A stretch of DNA of 64,000 nucleotides from CAXXOK01 sp035353615 (GTDB taxonomy: Bacteria; Bacillota; Clostridia; Christensenellales; Aristaeellaceae), in NCBI GenBank assembly GCA_035353615.1, contig DAOPZY010000002.1:116492-180491 (forward strand), given 5' to 3'. The notes beneath the pieces are model-generated. The model was not told where the DNA came from. It did not search any database and saw only the letters and a program-made list of their open reading frames with translations. The position numbers were made by a program, and so were the translations under genes. This document shows, piece by piece, positions 18,517 to 30,000 of the stretch; positions within the stretch are counted from its first letter, which is position 1, and every line of letters begins with the position of its first letter.

Positions 18517-20772
18517 TTACTGCACCGCCGGCGGATCCGCCGAATCCGTTTCCGGCGTGGTTTTTAAAATATAGAATGTGGACATGTACAAGTCGCGCGC
18601 GTCCTCCAGCTTCACCGCCAGCACGCCCGGCGCGATTTGGTTAAGGATGTGTTTTTTATCAGTGTCGTCATAGCTCTCCTTGCGGTATGGGTCCAGCACA
18701 TACACATACTGATCGTCCACGCTGGCGATCACCGCGTAATGCCCGCCCCCCGTCAGGGGATTGTATGCGCCCAAGCTCGCAATGGCGATCGCCCCATCCT
18801 TCACGGCGGCAAAGGTTTCATCCTTGTCGTACGTAATGCTCAAATCCAGCTTGTACAGGTAAGCGATCTTCTTAATAAACGTCAGGTTGGTCCCGGCCGC
18901 CTTGCCTCGGGATACCTGCCCCCACAGGTTGTTGCCGGTGGCGAAATTCGCCATCACCAACGGAAAATACCGCAGGTATTCATCCGCCGTCTGCACCTGA
19001 TACTGCGCGTGCAGCTTGTTGCAAAAATACTGGTTCACCGAGCACTCGCAGAAGGTATAGCCCTGAGAGCTTTTCGCGTAACCGTAAATATCCGATAGCC
19101 GCTCGAGCGGCACCAGGTTGGCCACCGCCATCGCCACCGACGTAGGCCCGCACCCACCCTCGCCGAACACGCGCTTGCGGGCGGATTCCAGGCTTTCGTA
19201 GCGCATATCCTCCCACAGGGGATCGTTTTGCGCGTAGGTCATCATCAGCCCGCGGCCGGGCACCTCCCGCCAGCCGCCAAGGGTCTGCGTCTGATCCATT
19301 TTCATTTTGGTGACTGCCACACTGTCGGTGGAGGCGTAAACGATCTGCCGCATCCGGCCGTACACCACGTAGCGCATGCCGTGCTGATCGTTGGTGCAGG
19401 TCACCAACACCAGAAGCTGATCCCCCCATTCCGGCATGGAGGACGCGTCCGCCTTAAACAGCGAGTTGGTTTCCAAATCGCTGATATACGCTGAAAAATC
19501 CGCCTTGCGGTAAAATTGCTTGACACGCCACGTGGTTTCATCATCCACGGCGGCCACGCGCGCGGCAAACAAATCGATGCAGTAATCGCTGTATGGCGTC
19601 AGCAGCACCATCTGCGGATGCGCGTCGTAATACGCCTGATCCCGGTAGTTGGCAAGCGTTGAAAACATAGCGTCCGTCTTGGTGTGATGGCCGTAAATAT
19701 AGGTGTTTGCGTCCAGAAAATATTCCGAGCTGCCGCTATCCAGGAAAATGGAGCCGTCCTTGTTGCGCTTGCCGTTAAACATCCGATCCAGATAATAATC
19801 GTTATCCTTGCCTTGCAGCACCGGGTAGTTAATCACCGTGCCGTCCTGAATCAACCATGCCTTCACATCCGGGTTGATGCCCTGCAAATAGCCAAAATCA
19901 GCGGAATAGTGAACATCCTCCATGGTCACATACTGGTTGTGGCCCGGCACATCGCTGATGGCCGGGGTCACAGTCAGCTTTTCGGGTGTAACGGTGGGGG
20001 TGACGGTCGCAATCGGCGTATAGGTGGGTTTGGGCGTGTCCGTAGCCTGCGGCAACGCGGTGGCCACAGGCGAAACCGCCGTGGACGCGGGCGTTGGACT
20101 CGCCGCCGGGGTTAGCGCGGGGGTGCTCTCAGGCGTGGCTTCCGCGCCGGCTGTGGCGGTAGCTTCTACCCCTGCTTTTTCCGTGGCGGGGGTCGCGGTA
20201 ATCAGCGCCCAGCCGGACCCCGCCGGCGGGCGGGTCACCGTCGCGGTTTCCCCCGGGGCCAAAGTGGGCTGTGAGGCGGCGGTCACGGTAACCACGGGCG
20301 CGGGCGTTGCCGCGAGGGTCGCTGTGGGGGTTACGGTAGCGGCCAAAGTTTGCGTAGCGGAAGGCAGATCGGTAGCCGCACGCGTTTGGGTCGCCGAAGG
20401 CGCGGGCGTTTGCCCGGGAGTTTCGGCGGGAAGCAGGGTGCTGATGCCGGTTGGCCATGTGGAAGCCGCCTGCAACGTGTTTGCGGCAGTGGCCGCCACC
20501 ACGTCGTGGCTGATGTAAAAAACCGTATCGCTCTGGTCTACCGCTTCCTGCTCCTGCTGAGGCTCGGCGGTTTCCGACGCGGCGGTTTCGTCGGCAAACA
20601 CAGTTACGCCGGTCACGATAGCCTCGCCGCTGAGCTTCGTGTAATCCTCGGCGCTTTCCTGCTGTTTTTGCAGTTTATCAATCAATCCCCAGGCCATCAC
20701 GCCGCTGAAAATGAGTAAAAGCACAATCAGCAGGTACAGCCATCCCATTTTTGGCTTCCTGTTCAATGGCAC
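18517..20772 (-). CDS. Membrane-anchored fusion of class B sortase and C39-like cysteine peptidase
   Basis: A 751-residue protein. A membrane anchor lies at residues 9-34. A long Thr/Pro/Ala-rich linker (about 85-270) is followed by a class B sortase domain (about 280-480) with NPDVKAWLIQDG, the catalytic His in IYGHHTKTD near residue 361, Cys in LVTCTND near 458 and Arg in VYGRM near 472. A second catalytic domain follows (about 515-735), a C39-like papain-fold peptidase with GGCGPTSVAMA (Cys near 540), GGGHYAVI (His near 677) and LDPYR (Asp near 694). Both active sites look complete. It lies 272 bases downstream of the giant surface protein gene on the same strand, so that protein is the likely substrate. 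The start is GTG at 20772; TTG at 20766 is an alternative with better spacing from AAGGGAG. Confidence 0.88.
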   Translation of the reverse strand: MPLNRKPKMGWLYLLIVLLLIFSGVMAWGLIDKLQKQQESAEDYTKLSGEAIVTGVTVFADETAASETAEPQQEQEAVDQSDTVFYISHDVVAATAANTLQAASTWPTGISTLLPAETPGQTPAPSATQTRAATDLPSATQTLAATVTPTATLAATPAPVVTVTAASQPTLAPGETATVTRPPAGSGWALITATPATEKAGVEATATAGAEATPESTPALTPAASPTPASTAVSPVATALPQATDTPKPTYTPIATVTPTVTPEKLTVTPAISDVPGHNQYVTMEDVHYSADFGYLQGINPDVKAWLIQDGTVINYPVLQGKDNDYYLDRMFNGKRNKDGSIFLDSGSSEYFLDANTYIYGHHTKTDAMFSTLANYRDQAYYDAHPQMVLLTPYSDYCIDLFAARVAAVDDETTWRVKQFYRKADFSAYISDLETNSLFKADASSMPEWGDQLLVLVTCTNDQHGMRYVVYGRMRQIVYASTDSVAVTKMKMDQTQTLGGWREVPGRGLMMTYAQNDPLWEDMRYESLESARKRVFGEGGCGPTSVAMAVANLVPLERLSDIYGYAKSSQGYTFCECSVNQYFCNKLHAQYQVQTADEYLRYFPLVMANFATGNNLWGQVSRGKAAGTNLTFIKKIAYLYKLDLSITYDKDETFAAVKDGAIAIASLGAYNPLTGGGHYAVIASVDDQYVYVLDPYRKESYDDTDKKHILNQIAPGVLAVKLEDARDLYMSTFYILKTTPETDSADPPAVQ

Positions 20773-20973
20773 ACGCTCCCTTAACCCCTACCGCACGCCG
20801 TCTGTTTACCGCGCGCGATGGCCATTCATCCTCAATCAACAGGGCCGTCGCGCCCCGCGCGCCGCCCGGTTCGCGGCGGCGCAAACGCGCCGGTTGTTTG
20901 CCGGCAACGTTGTTTTTTACCCATCAGGCGCGTTAGCGCGCCTGATGCGAGCATACCGCAAAACAGCCGGAAT

Positions 20974-21013
20974 AGCAAGAGCCACGTGCAACGCGGTGCC
21001 CGTGGCTCTTGCT
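20974..21013 (-). terminator. Hairpin after the giant surface protein gene
   Basis: AGCAAGAGCCACG and CGTGGCTCTTGCT form a 13-bp perfect stem with a 14-base loop. There is no good T run, so it may be a weak terminator or a processing and stability element between the giant gene and the sortase-peptidase gene. Confidence 0.55.
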
Positions 21014-21044
21014 TTACGCTTTAGAACGCGCCGGACGCAACGGC

Positions 21045-24000
21045 TTACGCCTTGTCGGCCCCGGTTTTCGCGTCGCGGCGTTTTTTGCGGAAAACAAACC
21101 ATCCGGCCATCGCAGCCAGCAACAGCGGCAGCACGATCGCCAACCCCCAGAGGAGGTAGTTGGATTCGTCGCCGGTTTGCGGCACTACGCCCAAAGGCAC
21201 CTGATTATCATCGATGTACACCCATTGCCCGTCCACATATTTTACGCTGGTCGGTACGCGGGTCGTACTCGCGTTCGGGGTAGGCGTCAGGGTGGTGATC
21301 GGCGTAGGCGTGGGGGATTCGCCGTTGCCCGGGTAGGTGTTGACCATCGTGAAGCCGTTATTGGCATAAGTGACGGTGTAGCCTGTCGGCACCACCTCGC
21401 GCGCGCGGTAGTTGTACTCCACGCCGCTGTTGTCGTAACGGTCCAGCCCAAGGATGGTCAGGTACCAGTTGTTGCTGTTGCGGGTCGGCACGGTAACGCT
21501 CATCATCAGGCTGTAATCGGTCTGGGTGGACAGTTTACGGTACACGTTCACCGTAAGCCCAGCCGTAGGCCGCGTGTTGCCGGCGTTGCCGTTATCCACC
21601 CATGTTTTGTGGATGGTCAGGTCGATGGTATCGTCCGTAGGCGTATCAACGGGCGTGTTGGTCATGGTAACGGTCGTTCCGCCGTTAATCAGGCCCTTGC
21701 TGTCCAGCGTAAAGGTGACGGCCGTGCTGTTCAGCTCGTACCCGTCCGGGGCGGAAACCTCCACCAGCCGGTAGGTTACGCCGCTCTTGAGGATCGGCTC
21801 GCCGTTGGTGTCGGTATTCACAAACTCGTAGGGTTCGCCCGTGCTGGTCCATTCCGGGATCACGGTGTTGCCGCTTGAGTCGGTCACCTTCAGCTTTGCC
21901 TTGGGTACGGCCAACCCTGTGGAGGCGCTGATCTTGGCAAAGTAGTAAATCCGCGGGTCGGACAGCGTAACCGTGGCCGTGCCCGAATCGCTGGGGGCGC
22001 GGAACTGGAGCGTCGCACCGTTTAACTGGTAACCCGCAGGCGCGCCTGTTTCCACCAGCCGGTAGAGCTTGCCGGCCGTCAGCTTGGCGACCGTCTCCAC
22101 ATACGTGGTTTTGCTGGTGAAGCTGAATACCGGTTTGGCGGTGGAAGGATTGCTCTGCCACGCCGCGTCGTCATACACGTCGAAGGTTGCGCCTTCGACC
22201 AGCGTGCCGGTCAGATTGTCCAGTTTGCCAAAGCGTACCCGAGTGGGCTGGTCGGTGAGGGTCAGCGTGCGGGAACCGTTGCTGTCCGGCGTGTAGGTAA
22301 AGGTGAGGGACACGGCGGGCAGATAGCCGTTGGGGGCGGATACCTCCAGCAGGGTATACTGCTTCGCCGGTTCCAGTTTACCGTACAGGGTATGGGGTTT
22401 GTAAGTCCCGTCCGCATTTTGGCCGTCGGAGCCGCTCTGCCAGGTTTCCACAATGTCGCTGTCCGCGTAGCCCACGCCGTTGCCCTTGACAATGCGCAGC
22501 GTCGCGCCGGGCAGTTCGGTTGCGGTATCGGCGGCCATTTTGCTGACCACCAGCGCCGTGGGTTTGTTGGTGAGGGTATAGGCGTATGCCTTTTGGTCGG
22601 CGGAAACCGTAGGCCCGGTGAACACGCCGGGCAGGTAGCCCGTGGCCGTCGATTCCGCGAGGGTATAGGTATACTCCGCGCCGTTGCTCGCTTTGTCCGG
22701 CAGGTTGTCAAAGGTGACGCTATCCGCCGTGATCGGCAGCGGCAGGCTGCGGTACGGTGTGGTGAGATCGTCGCTGCGGTACAGATCGATCGTGACCGGC
22801 TGACGCGCGACTGCGCTGTTGCTCCACACCTTGTTCACCGTAATCGAGCGTTTAGCAATCAGGGTATTGACCAGGATCCAGCGGGCGTCGCCGTCGGCCT
22901 CCATGGTGAAATCCATGCTGCCAAAGCTTAAGTAGTCCGCTGGGGTTGCGGTTTCGGTCAGGGTGTAGGTTGCGCCCGGCTCAATCAACCCCGGCGTGAG
23001 CACCCAATCCTTGAAGCCGTCAAAAGTGAAGGTATCCAGAACCGTCGTTTCGCCCTTGCGGGTCAGGGTCACGGTTACATCCTTGACTCGGTTGCCCGTC
23101 GGGTTCTGGTTGGCGTCCAGCTGATCGCTGTCCAGCTTCAGCACGGTGACCGTGGTGGGGCTGTCGGTAACGGTCACGGTGACCCGCTGATCGCCCGTGA
23201 GCAGCTCGTCGGTTACTGTAAAGGCCTTGGGTTGCGCCAACTTGTAATACACAGGGTTACCGGACGCATCTATGCCCACTGGCGCCTTTGTTTCCACCAG
23301 CCAGTAACTGCCCGCGGGCAAACCGGACACTTCCGTGGGCTGATCCTCGCTGACAATTTTGCTAAAGCCGGTAACCGCCGTTTCGCCGGGTTTGCCTTCG
23401 ATATCCGGCACGATTTCAAATTCCGCGCCCGCGAGGTAATCCCCATCCTCGTTTTGCTTGGCGATCAGGAAGGTGATGGGCGCGTCGGTCATGACCACCT
23501 TATTATCCGCAGGGGCCACAAAGCTGCCGTCCGGTTGCTGAATCTTTACATTGCCGTTCAGATCCAGTTTGAAGCTGATGCTGCCCGCGATGGTATAACC
23601 GGCAGGCGCGCCCACTTCGGTGAAGGTGTACACAGTGGTATCGTCCGCGCGCAGCGTGGTGGTTACCACATGCGGCGAGGGGTTCACAGCGGCTGTTTGC
23701 CAGGCATCGTCGGTTACCTCGCCCAGTGTGGCGTCAGTGTGGGTGATTTTCAGATTCGCGTTGGGCAGTTCAGCCGTAAGGTTTCCGGTCGCGTTTTTAC
23801 TGAACACCACATGGATGCTCTGATCGCCCATCGAAACCAGATCCACGGTGGTCGCGTCCGCCGTGCCGCCGCGCAGCAGCACCACCTGCCCGTTATCGTC
23901 CAGTTTGAAGGTGACCCCCGCCGTATTGAGCGTGTAACCGGCAGGCGCGCCCGTTTCCACCAGCGTGTACGGGGTATTCAGCAGCAGCTGATATTCGGTG

Positions 24001-27000
24001 TGGTCCGTAAGCTTATCGCTGGTCCAGGTATTGATAACGTCGGTCGCGGGATCATAGTTGACGGCGTCCTCGCCCATCACAAGCGCGAGGGTTGCGCCTG
24101 TGATGGCGTTCCCGGCCGCGTCGGTTTTGCGCAGCTTCACGCTGGAAGGCGCGTCCACGGAGTACACGGCGGTTTTGCCGTCGGCGTCAATTTCAAACTT
24201 GGTGTAAGTATCGGTGTTACGCAGGTAGCCATCCGGGGCAACCGATTCGTACAGGAAGTAGGTATGCCCAAGCAACAGCCCGTAGATGGGGGTTGTGACG
24301 CCCGCTTCGGTCACAACCGTCGCTACGGGAGCGGCGGCAAGGTTCGGTACCGTTTTCCCGTCCGCGTCCACCATGCTGTCATAAATCGTCAGAGTCGCGC
24401 CGGCCAACAGCGTCGTATGGTCGCGGCTGTCCAGCTTGCCAACCCGGAAAACCGTGCGCGGGTCGGTAAGGGTAATCTCCTTGGTGCCGTCCGCGCTCAG
24501 CTGGAAGGGTGCGCTCGCGGTCGCCGTGGTGTACCCGGCCGGGGTGCCGGCAAGGTCCTCCGTTACCACGTACCACTGATCCAGCGCAAGAATGCCGGTC
24601 ACGTCTGCCAGCCCGTTGCTGTCGGTGATGACCGTAGCCGCCTGTTGCCCAAGGGTTGTATCAGTCTGGCTGGCAACTTTGAACACCTTCAGCGTCGCGC
24701 CGGGCACGGGTTTGGGCGTTTGCTGATCGTCCACCTTGGCGATGGAAAGCTTCGTTTCCGCATCGAACATCAGCACCGTATTGGTGCTGGTAACCAGCTC
24801 GCCGTCCGCGTTGGTCACGGGTTGCCCCTGCGCGTCCAGCGCCACAATCACGCCGTCCGCGCGCAGGGTAAAGGTGATCGTCTCCGCCAGCGTGTAGCCG
24901 TCGGGCGCGCGTTTTTCTTCCAGCGTAAAGGTATGCCCCACGCGCAGATCGCCCTTGATTTCATGCGGCTGGCTGCCGCTAGACCAGCTCCAGCTCAGCA
25001 GAGCGTCGCCGTCCAGCTGGTCCTGATCGGGCGTAATGTCGGTCAACGTCAGCTGGGCGTTGGCGATTTCCTTGGCTTTTGTTAAGGTAGTTTTGCTGAA
25101 ACGGACCAGCGTGGGTTGATCTTTCATGGTCACGCTGTGGGCGCCCACCCCGGTCAGGGTAGGCGGCGTGCCGACAGCCGCGATGGTTCCGTCCGCGTTC
25201 ACAATAAAGCGTACCGATTCGGTAACCGCGTAGCCGTAAGGCGCGGTGGTTTCCGTAAGCGTGTATTCCTGCCCCACAATCAGCTGTCCGGTCAGGATGT
25301 GCGGTTTCAGCTTGCCGGAATCGTCCGTGCCGTCGGTGCCGCTGGTCCATGTGGCTACGGTGTGGGCCGTGTCGGTCTGGCTGCCGTCGCCCAAGTATAG
25401 GGCCAGCTTCGCGCCCGGCAGTTCGTCCGAGCCAACCAGCGCCGTTTTGCTGAACGTGACCGTAACGGGGGTATTGTACACCGTGATCAGGCCGGATTCA
25501 GCCGTTGCGGCATACTCGCTTTCATCCTGTGCGGTGAGCTTGGTGCGGATCACGCCATGGCTGTCCACCGTGAAATTGATGCTGGGCGCGGGGATGTAGC
25601 CATTGGGCTGCGTTTCGCTCAGCGTATAGGTAGTGCCAACCAGCAGGCCCCTGAGCGTGTGGGGCTTCAGGTTGCCGCTCGCGTCCGTGCCGTCGCTGCC
25701 GCTAGTCCAGGTAAAGGCGTTGGTAAAACCGGTAGCCGCGGTGGCGGGGGTAATGCTGAACACAGCGCCGGGAAGCTCCGTGGCGGTGCCCAGGATGCGT
25801 TTGCTGATGGAAACGGAGGTTGCCGCGTCCGACATGTAAACCACGTTGTTCTCATCCACGCCGCCGGCCGTCACGTTTTGCACGCTCGGAACCATGTTTT
25901 CATCCAGATGGAAAGCAAACGTGGTGGTCACGGTGTAGCCGTCTGGCGCGCCGACTTCTTCCAGAAAATAATCCGTGTTCGGGGTCAGGATGCCGGTCAC
26001 CACGTGGGGCGTCCCATCAGAGGTCCAACGGGTAAGCTCCTGCTGGTTGGCGTCCAGAATCCTCAGCGTCGCGCCGAGCAACTCGTCGCCGCTGTCCAGA
26101 TCGCGCTTGCTGAAGGTGGCTTCGTACGCGTCGTTATCCACGGTATAGGCAAAGTTGCCGTTCGTGCCCTGATTGTCTCCGACGCCGTTGAGCGCAAACC
26201 CGGTCGGCACATTCTGCTCCTCGACGGTGTAAGTGTAAACCTTGCCGGATTGATCCGCTTTGGGCAGGTCGTCGATTGTCAGTTTCCAGCCGTTGGATTT
26301 GAGCACGTTGTAAGTGCCTACGGTTTCGGCAGTGCCGCCGGGCACGGTGCGCTTCAGAACCACCGACACCTGCGTAAGCGTATCGCGCAGCTCGCTGTCG
26401 GCCAGCTTACTGGTGTGGGCGGCGTTCCACCACTGCTTGGTTACCTCCACCTTCACGGTGCCGGTCAGCGCGTCCACCATCACAACCGACTTGGATCCGC
26501 CGTAGTCGGAAAGCGTAAATGTGATCGGATCCGCGTACTGGTGCGTAGGCTTCACACTGGCGGGATCCTCGCTCAGGGTGTAGGTTTTCCCGGCGATCAG
26601 CCCATCCGCGAGGGTCAGGGTTTTGGGATTCACATTGCTGGTGTTCCAAGTCCACGTGCCATCCGTAACCACCGTACCGTCCGTCTTGCGCTGGGGGCCG
26701 GTCAGGGTCAGGTCAATGCCGTCTACGGGGTTGCCGGTGTAGGCGCCGGTCTGGGCATCGTACGCGCCGCTGTCCAGCTTATAAAGCGTAAGCTCCAGCG
26801 TGCGGTTGACCATGGTCACCTCGACCGGATCGGCGGTTTCGCCAACGGTGAAGGGCACAGGTTCGGCCAGCGCGTACAGGGTGTTATCGGATACCGATTC
26901 TTCCACCAGCCAGTACTGAACGCCTGCCGTGAGCACATGGTCATACACATGCACGGATTTATCGTCGCCCGTCGCGGTCGGATCGCTCAGCGATGTTACA

Positions 27001-30000
27001 AAGGTCGTATTGGGCACAGGGTCGCCGGGCTTGCCGTTATCATCGGTGTACACCGCAAGCGTGGCGCCGGCAATCGCTACGGCCGGGGTCGCGGCGTTCA
27101 CTTTGCGCACCTTGACAAGGGTGGGCGCGTCGGTCACCGTTACGGTCGCGTACCCGTTCACAAGGCTGGTCTGCACATCGTCGGTCGCGCGCGAAGCGTT
27201 CACCACAAACGTGGTCGCGCCGGTTGCGCCGTCATAGGTAAACTGGAAGGGCAAATCCGCCATGGCCACATAGCCGTCGGGTACGGTGGTTTCCCGCAGC
27301 AGATAGTAACCGGAAGCCAGTTTTTCAAACTTGACGCCCGCGCTGCCAATCGCTTCGATCGCATCGCCCTGCGCGTTGGAGCGGTACAGCGTGAAGCGGG
27401 CGGCGGTGAGCTTGTCCTGATTCGCGTTCTGTTTGACCAGCTCAACCGTGGTGTACCCGTCCTGCATGGTCAGGGTGGCGCCGTTCAGCGACCCGTTATT
27501 TTCATTGACGAGGGAAACGGCGCCGTCGTTGGCAATCCGGAACTGAATGCTTTCCGCGCGGGCATAGCCGTCCGGGGCCAGCGTTTCGGTTAATGTGTAG
27601 GTGTGCCCGGCGATCAGCTTGCTCAGCGCCACGGGATGGCTGACAATGCTCCCATCCGCGTTCTTCGCGGTATCCCACTCATCCACCAAGGTTCCGCCCA
27701 GCGTATTGTCCGTGATTTGGAGATGCGCGCCCACCACGGGCGAGCCCGCAATATCCGTTTTATCGATGTAAAGTTCCAGTTTTTCGTTGCTGACCTGCAC
27801 GGTGGTCTGATTATCCGTGCCGAAGGTGAAGGGAACATCCGTCGCGTTCAGGGAGTACCCGGCCGGCGGGCTGATTTCCCGCAGGATGTAGCTTTCACCC
27901 GTGCTCAGGCCCGAGACGCTCTCCGTGTCCACCGTGACCCAGCCCTGCTCGTTTCCTGTGCTCGCGCCCACGGAGGTAACCGACGCCAGCTTCGTGGTTC
28001 CGGCCGCATTGTAGATGCCGAGCGTCGCGCCCGCAACGGGATTCATGTCGCTATCCACCTTGCGCACGCGGAAGTAAGCCAGGCTGTCGGTTACGGCAAC
28101 CGTCGGCTGGGTGTCGGTATGGTCGTTGTCCAGATAGGTGAAGGTGATCGGGTCCGCGATCGCGTACCCTTCGGGCGCTTCGGTTTCCACCAGCACGTAG
28201 GCCGTGTTGTGGTGCAGGCCGCGCAGGGTAAACTCGCCGTTCGCGTCCGTCACAATCGCCGGATCGCTCTGGGTAAGCGGGTACGCCACGCTGCCCAAGT
28301 GATTGGCGGCCTGCGCGTCATAGTAATACAGGACAAACTTCGCGTTTGACTGAACCGCGCCGCCCGTTGTCTTTTTCGTAATCAGCAGGCTGCTCTGATC
28401 GTCCTTCAGGGTCACGGTGGCGCTGTCGGCGGCGTTGCTCACCACGCCGTTGCTGTTTGCCAGCAGGGTGGCGGTTCCATCCTCGTTCAGGATGAAGTTG
28501 ACCTCCGTAGCCACCAGATAGCCAAGCGGGGCCTGATCCTCCACCAGCCGGTAGGTGTGGCCGGCAATCAGCGGATATTCCTGCTCATCGCTGTTGTAGG
28601 TATACTCATAGTTCCCGGCGTTCAGGGCGATGGTGGAGCTAAACGCCTTGCTCCCGCTGGTTACGCCCGTCCATGTGGCCACAGTCTGTTGATCCGTGGT
28701 GTCCGTAAGGGTCAGCTTCGCGCCGGGCAGGTCAACGCCGCCCATCGTGGTCTTGCTCACGGTCAGGTTCAGCGGCTTATCCCGCATGGTCACGCCGTGA
28801 TCGCCCACGTTGGTATTATCCGGCGATGTGCCCACGGCTGTGAGGGAACCGTCCGCGTTCACCGTAAAGCGTACCGATTCGGTAACGGCGTAGCCGTTGG
28901 GCGCGGTGGTTTCCGTGAGCGTATATTCCTGCCCCACCGTCAGTTCGCCGATCAGGACGTGCGGTTTCAATTTACCGTTTCCGTCCACGCCATCCGAGCC
29001 GCTGGTCCACGAGGCTACGGTATGCTCCGCGTCCGTCACGCTGCCGTCGCCCAGGTACAGGGCAAGCGACGCGCCCGGCAGCTCGTCCGAGCCGACCATC
29101 GCCTTTTTGCTGAACGTGACCGTCACGGGGGTATTGGTGATAGCATAGCGGGCGAGCGTATCGGTCGAATTGGCCGTATCCAGCGCCATTGGCCCGGTGA
29201 TGTAGCCGTCCACCGCGCGTTCCGTCACGGTATATTCAATGGGGTTGCCGTCCGCGTCGGTCATGGGGTACTGACCGTTTTTGCATTTGATTGCAGTGGA
29301 GCCTTGGAAGGCAACCGTCGCGTCGGCGTCATCCGCGCTCAGGGTTACGGTTTCAAGCAGAGTGCGGCTGCCTTCCGGCCCCATGTAGAGGTCGAAAGTG
29401 ACGTTTTTACCAGCGCCGCCGTTCCATGTTTTTTTCACCTCGAACGTTTTGTACTGGATCGGTTCGTCGTACATCATCAGCACAAAGTTGTTCATGGTTT
29501 TATCAACGGTGAAGGAAATATCCGCCGCCTTTTTGTAATAATCAGGCGCGGTCGTTTCCCGCAGAATGTACTGGCCGCCCGCGACCAGCGGATGCGCCGC
29601 CGTGCCCAACTGGTAGTAGGCGGCGGCCGGATCGGCATCCAAGGTCAGGGTTTGCACAGGCGTTTCGGTGGCGCCGGAAACGCTGTAAAGCGTAAGCACG
29701 GCGTGATTCAGGAAACGCTCGGGGCTGGCCGTCATCAGGGTTTTCAGGGCGGAAAGGGTCAGCGTACTGTCGCCGGTGCCGTTGAGCTTGGCCACATACA
29801 GCACAATCGGATCATCGGTAACGGTGATTTGGTGGTTCGCGGCCACCACGGTGTACTGCTGGCTGGCGTCCTTGGTGTATACATTGCCATCCGCGGAGCT
29901 GATTTTGAAATCAACCGCGCTCGCGGGGAAATAGCCTGCCGGTGTCGTTGTTTCCGTCAGGGTGTACTCGGTATCCGCGCTCAGGCCGGTCCAATCCCAC

